From the NCBI GenBank assembly GCA_013396755.1, contig VWZF01000357.1, positions 249,885-313,884 of the forward strand: 64,000 nt of DNA. The letters are read 5' to 3'. A program made the translations under genes and the position numbers. Under the pieces are notes generated by a model. It saw only the letters and a list, made by a program, of their open reading frames with translations, was not told the origin of the DNA and ran no database searches. The DNA is from Sclerurus mexicanus. Its lineage: Eukaryota; Chordata; Aves; Passeriformes; Furnariidae. Shown here piece after piece: positions 49,203-62,717 of this stretch. Every line of letters begins with the position of its first letter. Position 1 is the first letter of the stretch.

Positions 49203-52200
49203 AATTAAGAGCTTTAAGATTATGAGCTGTAAGTGATGGTTTACAGTATATGTTTATGAGTTGCTTGGGTTTGAAATTCGCGTTCAAATTTTAATATGAG
49301 TCAATAATCTGTGCATCAAAGGCATGGGGAAAATGACCCAAAGGAATTAAAATGCTTTTACAGGAAGATCTTTTGCATGCCTGCTACTCTGTTTGCTTCA
49401 TAGTTATGGGTATGTATTATGTAAGAAGAAGAGGTAAGGAGGAAGAATAAGAGGTGAAGAGGAAAAGAAACCATCCTTGGTGCCCTCATCTGAAGTGAAA
49501 ATTGATGACACGATAATGATCAATTCCTAGTACAGGAAGGAAATCTTAAAGCATCTCTGTACAGTGTTATAGACACAATGAAGTCTACAAGGACAGATTA
49601 TGGCAGAGAAAGACATTATTGCCTTTGCAGTATTGTTAGCAAAATGATTCGGCAAAAATATACAAATAAACTCCTGTGCTTTTTTTCTGCTCCAATCAGG
49701 ACGTTTCTGGTTTTGCCTCCAATTTGCACTTACAATTATTCTCAAAAGATCAGATCAGGCAGCCTAAGGAGGCAAATGAAATTGATTTGGATCTACCTTG
49801 GTGGAGACAGGAGAAAGCTTACAGTGGTTCATATTGTCACAATGGGTGTAAAGACATCATTTACCATCCTTCTGCTCCTTGTTTTGTAACCTTCAGCTCC
49901 TCCAAGCCTTTTATATCTCTTCTAGCTATGTTCCTGCAAATTATTATGCAGGCAAATTACCCAGAAGGATGCAGGCTTCAGGAAATCCCTTTTTAAAAGA
50001 CATGATATTATAATCCACAAAAGCTTTGTCTTTGCAAATTTGGGTAGTGTACAGGTTCAACAGGAATCTGATAGAGCCCAATTCCCGACTGCCAGGAGGG
50101 GGAGCTAAGACAGCAGAAAACTTTCTCTCCTTGAATAACAAATAGGTTAAATAGATGTGGGACTCGTTTTCTTCCCACTCTGTCTGTCCACACACACATG
50201 CACCCACTTCTTCCTCACAGATGTCCGTGATTGCTGACTTTGATGCCTGACAAACTGAGTAGTATAGCACTTTGCTGTTGGGAAAAATAATACTTCTATG
50301 TTCTTATAAAAGCATTATAACCAGCTTGAATTTTATGTGTTTCATGGTTCAAGACATTTTTACTTGCAGGTTACTGCAGAGTGCAATTATTTCACAGGCA
50401 TGAGGAGGCATGCAAGAAAGAGGGGGAAAAAGAGAGCTAGTAATGGAAAAAAGATAGGTTTGTTGGGAAAAAAGCTCAGGCAGAGTAGACTTTTCTCCTT
50501 GTACAGATTAACAGGAACCAGTAACAGGTCAAAAGAGAGCACATACTACACAACGCAATCACTAGATTGGCCACTATACTCCAGGAAGCAGGGCTGAAAT
50601 AGCTACAGGATCAATAACATTAATGCCTCAGGTGGGGCCATGAATTCAAGGCTGCCAGTCATCCTGCCAGCAACTGTGCTGTGCCACACACCCTGCTCAG
50701 TTCTTCAGACTCTCCATAACTGGGCGTTGAAGTGCCAAAGTTCAGGTCTGAAGAATACTGACTGCCTAGACGAACATTATCTTCATTCCTGTGTTTAACA
50801 GATATTGATTTATAACAGAAGGAAGCTATTCTCAAAACTTAATGTTGCACAACTTCATTGAGACTGCATTACCTGTGACAATTAACAAGCCTCTCATCCT
50901 AGAAACGTCTGTGTTTCCAGTCTGTGGCAAAAAAAAAAAAATCATCCTTCCTCATGCACACAAATGCCATATAGGTCAATGCAAATTTTGCCATTAAATA
51001 GCCTTAAAAATAAGACTATATTTAGTAATAAAAAAAAATTAAATACTGTAGAACATCTAATGGAAAACATATCCATCCAAATTTATCTTTTGGTTTGTCA
51101 TACCCCCCCGTCCAATCTAAATGATTTTCTGCATGGATTAATCTTGCATCAATCTATGCTACTGATAGTTTCGGCTTCTGGCAGAACCAGGAGGAGACTT
51201 CTAGAAATGGAAAACTGCCACTAAGGACATCCTGCCTGTGGAGTCCTGAATTCTAATGTAGGAAACTGTTAAGAGTAAAAGGTAATGAGGACACATGGCA
51301 AATTAAGAAGCAAAGTCTTTAACTGCCTGTGCACAAGCAGACAGGAGTCCCTCACAGAACACATGGGAGAAGAAAATGTACAGAACTCCGGGTTTTTAAC
51401 TAACGTGAACTTCTGAGTTGTGCAGGACTTCAAGGCAGCCCAAAGTCACTGATAGCCAAAGCATCTGTTTATAAGGAAATATCTCTGCTTTCATTTTAAA
51501 ATTGCTGATCGGTAAAAATTTACTCCAGATGGTAAGCATCATGATATTTTCACTCCAGTGGGCAAAGAGGAACAGATGATCACCTCAAGGACTCATATTA
51601 AATGGATTATTGCACCTACTAGCAAAGGGCTATTGGTGTCTTTATTAACCTTCCCCCAAGGCCTAGTCTAATTTTTCACCAGTCTAATGCTGCAGTGTTC
51701 AAAACTTAAATTTGTCAAAAAGTGAGAATGATCTATTTAGTATGGCAGTGAGTCAATTCTCTAGTGTTTCAGCCCCAAAGAACTGATCTCATATCTTAGG
51801 TGAAATAGTTTTGATGGATCTCATCTAGGGCTCCATAAACTTAGCAATGTACTGGGTGATGATGTAAAGTTGGATTGAGAAAGCTGGAAATGGCAGATGA
51901 AAAGAATCTCACATGAGCACCTATCTGGAACATTTCAACAAAATACATTTCCATTAAAATATATAATTTCATTGAAGCCAAAACCTTGCAAGGAGATTTG
52001 TCAGTTTTGATAATGTTTTCAATAGGAAATGTGCCTCAAGTCCAATGCTTTCTGATCATTTGCGATCAGAGACAGAGGGAGAAAAAAGGATGGAGGAAGA
52101 ATAAAAATCTGAATTTTTTACCCAAAAAGGCAAGTTTGGACACAATTCCATTTCATGAAATGATTTGTAAAATAGTGTTTACATTCCACATTTTAAACTC

Positions 52201-55200
52201 ATTTAAGTTTTTGTGGCATTATCTGCCTCTGGACAGCTGCGCTTAACACAATGAAAGAAAAGGAAATATATTCTTTCTTTGCCTTCTTGACCCTTTTCCA
52301 GAGGGCTTACAGCTTTCCTTGAGAAAACTGGATGCAACTGTTTGAGAAAAACCAATAATACTAAACTAATTTAAAATAATTCCCCTTTTGGAACACATAT
52401 GTTCTGTACTGCACTTAGCATAATGCATTTTATACTAAGAAAAAATGATGGCAACCTGCTGTTTCTTTGCAAGCAAATTGGTCCCTACCTATAAATTATT
52501 CTACACTGTGAAGCAAACAGTTTGCTTTTATCTAGAGATACGTGGGCAGCCTGGCAAAATGTCTGTGGAGAATTTGAAAAAGCTGCTTTTAGTGACCTAA
52601 GTGACTAAACACTGCTTCTGTGGAGACAACATCTTGACACATTTTAAACGTGTTGCATGGCGCTACATCATCGATGAGATTCTGCACCGTGTCACATTTC
52701 CTTGTGGGGTATCATTCGTTTAGGATCATAGGCAAATGAGCGTGGGCTGCCATATTCTTATCTTTCATATTTGTAGCATATGGCCTGGAGAGAAAATATG
52801 ACACTACCTGCCCCTCAACTTCTTAGGCACCTTGATATAAATAAAATTGAAAGTGTCATCATGCATTCATCTTTCCGACAAAGGCAGATGGAGATCTCTC
52901 CTTCCTCTTTTAATATTACTTAGCATGCTGCTCCCTCACAGCACTAAGAGCTACTCCATAAACACTGCTAAGGAGCTATCAAGAAAGATTAATAAAGTTG
53001 TTTGCACTCGTAACTGCCTCAGAGAACCTGTCATGTGTGGTGTAGTCACATAAGGGGCCAGTGAACAAAAGATGTTCCCCAGATGTAAAACAAATCTTGC
53101 TTATATGACACAGCCCCTGTAACAGGCAAAGAGAAGGTTATCAAACAAAATTTTTTAATCATTGCCATCAGATAGCCAGTTAACAGAAAAGAGGACAGAT
53201 ATTAAAATGATGGATGAAGAATGTACTGCTAAGCCTCTGAAATCCCTGTTCAGCTAAATAGCTGAATTATTTATCAACTGTACAATATCTCAACATCAAC
53301 ACTGCCTGACAAGAGTCTGGGGATCTGGATTTGTTATCTTTTCCCAGCGATACAATTACACTTTTGTGTATGCATAGGTGGGAAAAGTGCAATAATCTCA
53401 CTACTGCAGATATGACAGAGCATATCCTTCATACAGGAAACAGCTTGTGCTCCCACAGATCATCAGAATAAAAAAAAAAATCAGCAATATAGAACACTAA
53501 AGATATAGCTGCAACTATTTCATAGCAATACAAAAACATCCATCATGTGGCTGCATTCTTTCAAAATCCAGGGTTTATCTGGACACCAGTAAAACCAGTG
53601 ATTTTTCTTTTAAGAGTACAGAGAGGAAAGAAACACCAGAGGCAGCAGGAGAGAACAATTTTCCAAGGATACAGACCATTAACAAATTTTTTTCCTCAGT
53701 TACTTTTGTTTGGTTCTGCCATTTACTTTTTGCTAATTTTCATTCAGGATTCCAGTATGTGTGATAATAATTATTTTCAGTGAGAGGGTCCTGTTGTCCC
53801 TTTTCTGTATTGATGGTCAAGCACATATCCTAGGAATGTACACACCTAAGGATTAAAAGGACTGAAGAAAACATGACAGGTGGTGGAATCAAAGAATTTC
53901 TTTGCAGCAATGGGGATGTGAATACCCAGGTCCTGATTCTGACAGAGAGCAAACTTTTTGTCACTTCGCTCTGGTTTGGTTGTTCTTTAGATAAAGGATA
54001 CATTACTACCTTTCCCCAACAGTCATTCAGAGTTCCCATTTAACTTGAAAGTTCTTTGAGAAAAGAAGGCTGCATGGGACTGCATGGAACTTAACATGGG
54101 GCAGCTTCAGTTTTAGGTACAAGTAGAAATAAGAGCAAGGTAGAAATAGTAAATAGACATTTCTAACCCAGTGATTCTCAGATGTGGAATTAAAACCAAA
54201 AGAAGCTCATGAAAAATCTTAAGGGATCACCAAATAATACATAAAGGTGGTGTTAGCCAGCAAGAGCACTGTTCTTGCAGGACGGAGTAAACACCGGCTG
54301 CAACAGTTTATGCCAACCAAGAAACTACTAGCTGCCTTCAATTTCTGGCAGCAACTCAGTTCCCTAGGGAAGAAGAGACAGAGCAGAAAAAGAAATGGTG
54401 TTTACATCCATGGTTGTGATTAAAGTCACTTCTCAGTCTTCCTTCTGCTATGTTTTTAACTTGAAGGAGCAGAGATGCTGCCAACACAGAGGGAGCTCAA
54501 AGACAAAGCAGAGCCAAATGGACATCATTTTCCAGAAGCTGGAAACGTGCTGCTCCAGCCAATTTTTCTTCTGCCCCATGCTGATGACTGTAGGACAGAA
54601 TATTCTGTGTGAATAGTTTCAAGATATATAGAATCACAAGTCTTCTTACCATGAATAGAGGAAAGAGGATACAGGAACAACAATAGGTCTAATTTTCTCC
54701 GCAATGTACAAAGTACATAGAAGAGAAAGAGCCTGCCATCATTGTGTGTTTATGAAGAAACAGTTCAGAGTACATTAAACCCCTGGTACTCTGTCTTGAA
54801 GTTTCTGTCATTAAATTTTCTCAATAACTGCTCTAAAACATTTTTTAAAGATCTCACCTAAGCTTCTTTCACTTATGAAGTTTAAAGCCTTCATGTTGAA
54901 TGAATCCTGACAAAGAAGGAAGAGAGCACAGAAAGCAATCTGCTTTGTTTTTCCACTTCTCCCCTTTTCCTTTGGGGTCTGTGTGTGGCTGCATCAGTGA
55001 GATCAAAATGCCAGGAGGCCCACAAAGACTCCTAACAATAGTAGAGCAAAAACCATAGTCCTTTACCATTAATACTTCTCAGTGGGTGATCTTTAGCCAC
55101 GTGCAGACAGCCAACAAGAGACTCAGGTGTCACTTAAACTCTCTTAATAGCTTTTAAGTGGTTTCTAAGGGGTGCAGAAGCCTGGAGCTGGCCTTCAGCC

Positions 55201-55430
55201 CTAAACCACATTCCATCTGACAAATGCCAAATCATTTCAGGCAATGGAGTCTTTATCAATATGTGTTCTTGTGCTACTTTTCAGCACAGTTGTTACTCCA
55301 AGGAATCACAACACTGTTCTTATCAGCATTTTGTGCTTATACAAAACTAGACATCTCAAATGAGTTCCGGAAGGCAGAGAGGCAGTGCACAAGAAAACGC
55401 AAGAGAGGGCCAGAGGGAGAAATATATTAT

Positions 55431-55460
55431 AAAAAAAAAAAAAAAAAAAAGAGAGAGAGT
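55431..55460. repeat. Poly-A followed by (GA)n
   Basis: About twenty A followed by GAGAGAGAG. Confidence 0.85.
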
Positions 55461-57429
55461 TTAAAGATATTCTAGAGGCAGCAAAATATGTCTGCTCAAA
55501 ATTGCAATTATTGTTTTCTTCTGTTTTCAGAGCACTCCATCTATTCAGGTCATGGCATGAATCAAATAAGAAGACACTCATGTTTTCTATGTAGACCTCT
55601 GGGTACTTTAAATGAACCTCATATAAAGACCTGCTAAGGGATTTGGAGGTTTGATGATGGGTTTTTCATTGGACTAAAAACTGAGGTAGGCCCCTAATAC
55701 ACATATCTTTCTAAGCATGGGAAATCTTGGATCTTGATATATGTCTACACCAAAATTTAGATACTAAAGACACAGTTCTTTGCTTTGCTTTGCTATAGTT
55801 GTTGCAACCCACTGCTGCAGTTTGCTTCCATAACGCGCAATCCATGTTATTTTCAGCAATTTTATCTCTGCCCATCTATTCTGACGTAGCCCCCTTTTGC
55901 ACAGGGGGCTATAAAATAAGGGAACTAGAAAGCAAATCAGCTTTCATGGCCCTGGAAATATTCCTCTTGCATACATACGTAACAGCAGGCATAGGCTTGC
56001 ACCTTCCTGTTTCACTTCATACTGGATACATACATGCAGATGTGCAAGATCCTCATGGAGCAGATGAGGAAAAATATCAAAATCCTCTGCTTTATGGACA
56101 GATAAATGGCAGCAGAGCCTATAAGCAGTCTGGAAAAAGGATTTTATAAACTTGAGTAACTGCACTGTTGCTTTCTTGCACCAAAGAAATTTTTTTACAG
56201 TGCAAATTCCCTTTCACTCCACCTCTGTTTGGGCTACTGCATCTGTGTTGTGTTTTGCAGAATACAGATTAGACGACAAAGTGACAATTGAGGATTAGAA
56301 TAAATATGAAGGGGGGAAGTCGTCTGAGCCTTCTACCCACCATCAGCACCACCCCACTCCCATATACCTTCAGTTTGGATTTGGCAAGAATGTTTCAGAC
56401 TTCCAAATCTATCTAGGCATCTCTGACCCACTATAGTAAATAGCTGACTTTAATTCAAAAAGTGATGTGAAGTAGTAAAGGATAAAAAAATGTAACAGAT
56501 GCTGTTATTCCAATGGATAAGACTCACTCATATGAGCTCAAATGAGCTCAGACCATAGCAGTCAAGTTTGTTTACTATAAAGTATTATTTTAGAAATTCT
56601 TTCCTTGATAGTTCAGTCAAAATAAACTGCATTTCCAAATACCATAGATCCTGAGAGATGCTTCCACATGCTCCTTCCGAACACACGCTCAAACTAAGCC
56701 ACCTTGGCAACACCTGTCTTCAAGGTTTTTTAATCACTTGGGAGATATTGCCCTCCTCTGTTACACTGAAGAAGAAAACACTCTTAAATTCAAGAGCAAA
56801 AAAAAAAATCTGTTTCCATATTCACTGTAAATATTTCAAGCACTAACCCTCTTTGCGAAAAAGAATTTATTTAAATTTTCTGCTTAGGCCATATATAAAG
56901 GAGGACAGTTTGCCAAAGCAATAGTGTTCATTATTTTTTTAATAACCAACTACTTTAAAAACACAGATAACAACTGAGCACTGAATGTTTAAATACATTC
57001 ACTTTGGCTGTTTGGTCACTTTCCGAGTTCAATTCCCACAAATCATTGAGCTACACTGTAAGGAAAGAAAATTTAAGGTGATTTGCATAGGTACCTGTGG
57101 CAAATTAAGTGCAAATCCCAGTCTTCACCTGGGAAGCTCCTGACTCCCACCACCCAACAAGAGCATTGAATTAGGAAAATTCTTGAAAAAAAATCAAATT
57201 TTTAATACCAAGAGACACTGAGATTCATTAAAATTAATAAGATACCTGTTTAAAACAGATAACAAGAAGTATTCCTTTGAACAGAAGACAGTGAAGTGAA
57301 AATTTCTGCAGAAAGGATTCCACAATTTACTGATCTTTAAGCAGTTCCATTAAAGAAAAGGGAAAGGGATGTACCCTCTAATACGTCTAGTTCCACCATT
57401 TCAGGCACTGCTGGCTGCATACAGTGGGA

Positions 57430-57540
57430 AACTGGATGGCAAAAGCAATTCCAACAATTTCTTGTCTTTGCTGGGGACAAAACACTGATCTAGATGGACC
57501 ATTGGTCTGTGCCATCTGAGAATTTCTTGTATTTCAGTTA
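57430..57540 (+). mobile_element. Ancient CR1/L3-like 3' UTR fragment
   Basis: The core 'gatctagatggaccattggt' followed by 'ctg...cca...aatttcttgt' resembles the conserved 3' end of old CR1-type LINEs seen across reptiles and birds (ctagatggaccattggtctga...). The family assignment is from pattern memory; no octamer tail is visible. Confidence 0.55.
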
Positions 57541-58648
57541 GTCACATCTTACAGTCAGAACTCAGGACTGAGAACAAGAACAGAAATGCAGCAGCATGGA
57601 CCTGCCCATTACACTTGCAGAGTATTTGAGCCAGAAATCAGATATGGTGCCATCCTGTAATGTACGTGATGGCTTAAAAGCCATTGACACTGCTCAAATT
57701 CTGCATTTTGAAACTATGAATAGTTGCTAATGACCATAAAAATAATACTAAACCCAACTGACCAAATAATGTATTGCCAAACAATTATTATTTACTCCAG
57801 AGATTTCCAGATGGAACAAAAAGAAAAAGGGAGACTTAACTGGTCTATTCTGCTTCTGAGGCCATGAGTTTTAAGGTTAGTACAAAAATAAAATTGATTG
57901 TGCAGAAATGTGTGTCCAGGGCTACAATAAGTTCTAGTTCCCTAAATAGAAATGTTCTGCTTTAGCTTTAGAGGACTGGAAACTTTATATGGTGAAGTAG
58001 TGACCGCAGAATGAACTGAAACATATCATCATGCTTTGGGCTTTTTCCTTCAATGACCTCTGAACCTTTTCTGTAGAGAAAAACCCAAGCCACAATGTCT
58101 GTATATAGAATTGCACTGCCTTGAAGCTTAAACTGTTTTGAATCTAGTGTTTCAGTTAGAATATACCTGAAATTTTTATCTAATTTTTGCATAAAGATCT
58201 TTTTTTTTTTCATTTCTGTTTGTATTCTTTGTTTGATATAGATGGGATCTTTCTTCTCAGTCTCCTGCACAAACTTTGGTGAAAGAGGTCATTAGACCAG
58301 CTTCTATATAAAGTCTCTATAAAGTCTGTGAACTTTCTAGGTTATGTCGTTTTCTTTTTGACTGCTGGGAAGATTGTCAAACAGAGTCCTTTGAAAGACG
58401 ACTTGCTCACTAGCTCACTTCACCTCCTTTGAGGTAAGATATTTAGAAAGATCCTCATCTTCCACTGAGCTACAGAATCTGTAACTTTGCTTGTGCTTCA
58501 ATGTAACAACAGTTTAGCAAAAACATCTCCCTTTCTAAAGTAGACACTTAACACAAATAAAATTTGAGAACAAATATAGTGGCAAAAAGAGGCAAAGACA
58601 GAGGATAACCACACCTTTGCTGCTTCTGATTCTGCACTCAATTTCATT

Positions 58649-58662
58649 CCACCACCACCACC
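58649..58662. repeat. (CCA)n trinucleotide repeat
   Basis: Four to five CCA units ending in CCC. Confidence 0.85.
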
Positions 58663-60467
58663 CTTAATACCTCAGCATCCATCCTGATCAATCCTTCTCT
58701 CCTTTTGGTGAATGACCACTTCAAAACCTTCCACTCTTCTCTTCCATTGTTAACTTAAGTAATAACAATCACAATTTTAACAGTCTATTTTCTAAGTAAT
58801 CACTATTTTTCTTATGTTTGAATGTCCCAAAACTAAATAAAATAAAATCCAGAGATAGTCTTTTGACAGCTTTGGTACTGGCAGTTAGTAAATGCCTGGT
58901 AACACCAAACAAAGCTTGCTTCTTTTCTTCTTCCTTAAAAAAAATGCAGTTACAAATTTGTGATCACAGAAAAGAAATTAACTTCCATGTTGTATCTGCA
59001 GCCTCTCTCTGAGAGAGTCAGCTCAGCTCTTCCATAAGCTACTGCAGGACATAGTGAACATGATCTTAGTGTCACCACAGCCATGAAAGTTCAAACATCG
59101 CTTTATTCCTAAAGCATAATTATATCCCGGAATCTGCTGGGCACAGTCATACTTGCCATTATACACATCATTATTCACTTTCTGATCATCCTTTCTAATC
59201 CAGACTAGGACAGTAGTGTCCAGCCATCAGTCATTAGAATTGGTGATGAGTATGGTGAAAAATGAGGTGGCAACTTAAGGCTATTCCATAAGAGAAGTAG
59301 AGTCTGAATGGTGTGAAGAGGAGGCAATACATGTATGACAGTTTCTCCTTCTTGACACCAAATCTTTGATTAATTACTTAGCCAGGAGCAGTCAGGCATA
59401 CATCTAAAAGGAGAGCTTGAAGACACAAGTGTCACTTCACAAGACAGGAGAAAAACCTTCACTCTTCAGTCTCTCTTATTGGTAGACACTGATTTTTCTG
59501 TGACAAGCTCTTTGGATGAAAACTACCTTACAGTTAGAAGCAGGATAGGAAGACAGGACCGAAAATGAGACCATTCTCTTAATATATATCCCTACACCCT
59601 GATAAACTCTAAATGGTGCTGTTTATTGATGAAGTAATTAATTTTTCTAAGAAATGATGCGGTGGCCTGAACATTTATTAGTATTCACATTGTCAAGTCT
59701 TATTCACATACCTATAATGACAAAGTTTTACATCTCAGTGAAGGCAAGCTTAAGTAGTTCTGGACCCACAGGTTCCAGGAGAAGAAGACATAAAAGAAAT
59801 GCCAAGTATCTTAAGATTCAGAGTCAAATCAGGTTTCAAGTCAAAACATATAATCAGGCATAATACCAGTGGATGTGTTCCTTAAACTCAACATGAGCAT
59901 TAAGTAAATATGACTGATTAATTCAATTATCCTATCTGGCTTCCTACTTGAATATTTATGACAACTCTATCTCTTCTGAGCATAATAGAAGGTAAAATGA
60001 AGCCAAGCACCTAAAAACCACATTCTTCATCAAACTGTGTGGGTAGGCTGTCCCAGATATCTCACTACAAAGGTAATAAAAATAAACAAGACAAAGTATT
60101 CTCTGCTGCTTGTGTTCACTGCAAAGAAACTGGGTTTGTAGCAGCACCTCAGGCTTCACTGAGCCAATGTCATGGTAGAAATAGATGACATTTTCCTTTT
60201 CTCCGACTTATTTTGAAACTTGTAAGGTTTTGGATTTTCATCCTCAAAAAGAGGAATCAAAAGTTCAGGCCTCATATGCTAGTTTTGTGAAGGTATTTTT
60301 TGCTAATACCAGATACAGTTAATTATATTTGCCCTAGCTCTCATTTACTCATGTCAGTTTGGTAGTTGAGAGCTCTGTCCTGGAACAGCAGCACTGACTA
60401 TGTTGCTGACCAGATGGCTGTCAGTAGGAGTTGAGCTAATTCCCTGGTTCATTTGTATGTTATGGGA

Positions 60468-60560
60468 ACATGGGCCAGAGACTGACCTCCTGGGTCATGG
60501 AGTCCAAACCCCTGCTATCACAGGCAGCCCTGTCACTGAAAGGTAATACCTTGGCTAGGA
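60468..60560 (-). mobile_element. Possible old CR1-like 3' UTR fragment, antisense
   Basis: The plus strand reads 'gacctcctgggtcatggagt' and 'ccaaacccctgctatcacag', resembling the antisense block 'ggtcatcgagtccaaccccctgc' of CR1-type LINEs. It is short and diverged, with both edges uncertain. Confidence 0.45.
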
Positions 60561-62690
60561 GCCGATGTATGGCTTGTTCTTCCTGCTGCAAATCCTTTCA
60601 TGGCCCTTCCCATTTTCTCCTGGGAGATAAGGTCTCGCGCTTCAGTTGCTTTTGTTCCCAGGGTTAGCTAATGTTCCCTGGCAAAATCATGGCATGACAA
60701 GCATCGTTAGTATCCTCCTGGAATTTGAAAAGCATTTCTATTTTTCAGTTTGAATTGAGAAATTGAGACATAGGGGATCTGTGTTTTGGGTTCAGCTGTA
60801 AACTGCATACAGCTTTGTGGTAGAATATAGGCACTGTAGAAAACCTTTACTCTCAGATGAAATTGCTCTGGCACAGCCAACATCAAAACCAGCTCAGAGT
60901 TTTCCATGAAATACAGGGTAAGACCCAGCATATGGGATATAAGAGAGTAAGGTCAAAGCCTTTAGGATCATACGTGAGTGTACTAGCTCGGGGGTATTCT
61001 GAGCTTACTTCAGGACACCTTCTTGCCCCCTTGGAGCTGACTAGAATGAGGACAACTCAAAGTGTGTCTTAAATCTTCCTTGGCTGTTGGGATTGGTGTT
61101 GTGACTCTACAAAAGACAATGCTAGATCTTCTTCAGAGTTAAATAAAGTTGCTTAAGGGATGCAAATTGAGACGGAAGCACAAGTAAAATTAAAAGTTAC
61201 AAGTTCCTGTCTCTCAGTCTGCATTCAATCAATGAAACCACATGTCCTCTGTGCTTAGACACACAGCTTTGAAGACATGGCCCTTAATGGCTGAGGTTTG
61301 ACTGTTCCAGCTTTGTTATTTTGGTTTGGTTTTCTCCCTTGAGCCTTTACTACCAACCTCAGACAGTCATTCAATGCAAGTAGAGGGAAGAAGACTGGTG
61401 TCACAGTGGGGAACTCGATTTAATGAAAGCACTTGCAGAAATTCTTTTGTTTCTTGAAAGCATGTAAATGGAGAGTATGATTTACAAGGTTACAGGGAAA
61501 CAAGTACACAACCTCCCCTGATGCTGTGGTTAAGAAAGCTTGGAAACTACTGTGTTTTGTGACAGAACAGCACAAATACACACTGCAGAAAGCCACAGCA
61601 ACTATTCAAATCCATCTTTGTTTTAAGTACCAACTATTAAAGTGACCATGCTGGTTTTACCTTGTTCTCTCTGACAGTGGGTGACAAAAGGCCTTTGAAA
61701 TGCTGCGAAGTTGCGAGTCTGCCTTTTCTGAATTGCAGAGGGAATCTGTCCTTTTGGCTTTTGAATGACAATGCAGAGTGAAAACCGGAAGGAATAGTTG
61801 CACATACTATGCCAAATATGCCCAGAAAAAAGCAAAAGAAATATAAACTTGGAAACATAAATTTGGAATATTAAGACCCACATGAATTAAAGCGCCTATA
61901 TTTTACAGCATCCAGGTTTTTATGTGACCTGAATGAGAGATGGTAGAATTCATGGCAGTTATTTTACTACAGGAGCAAAATAATAAACCCAGTGTTGCTA
62001 ATGCCAGCAGATTACCCCAATCTCTTGATTCAGTAATATCACGCAGACAACTATGTGCCCAATTTAAATAATCTTTGTGTCTTTCAGCACTTTTTGCAAC
62101 TCCTTTAACTATTCATTGGATTGAATGAGTCATCTTAGTCCTCAAACTGAAAAAAAGAAATTGCAATAGTGAACTGAAAACATCCCCTCTTATTCTATTT
62201 GGAGTGCTTTTGACTAAAATAATATGATAATATAATAATATAAAAATAGAAATATCTAAAAAGATAAAATTTATTTGGAATTGTACAATAAAATATTCTG
62301 CAAATTACAGATATGAGATGCCTTACTTTTGAAAGTGTCATTAATTGTAGTTGGTCACAGTCATGTGGAGAGCTTTTGGTTTCATGTTGAGTCCTTAGAA
62401 TTCCTAGCACTGATTTTCTGGTGGAAATGTTCATAGATACATAAGACAAACTCAACACAACAGTTTACAATTCACTTTTCAAAGCCTTCTCAAGACTCAC
62501 GTAAATCTGCCCCAAACTACAAGGAAAAAAGAATGCAAATGCATCTCTCCCATTTTCAGGAATTTCTGCTTCTAGGGCCAAATTCTCCATTGATGAAAAT
62601 GAGCCATTTTATTATGCTTGTCTTCTTCAGAACATCCTGCACAGTATTTTGACATTTCAAACTAAAGTCTGACTAAGAAATTACGGTGGG

Positions 62691-62717
62691 TTTTTTTCTT
62701 CTTTTTTTCCCCCCCAG
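62691..62717 (+). other. Very strong 3' splice acceptor-like polypyrimidine tract
   Basis: About 25 uninterrupted pyrimidines (T7, CTTC, T7, C7) run into AG at 62716-62717, followed by G. No matching donor or open frame was identified downstream, so it may simply be a low-complexity pyrimidine run. Confidence 0.25.

Noticed and set aside
55799..56149. 116-codon plus-strand frame
   Set aside because: It starts from TTG, lies inside the presumed FLRT2 intron and has no recognisable family feature.
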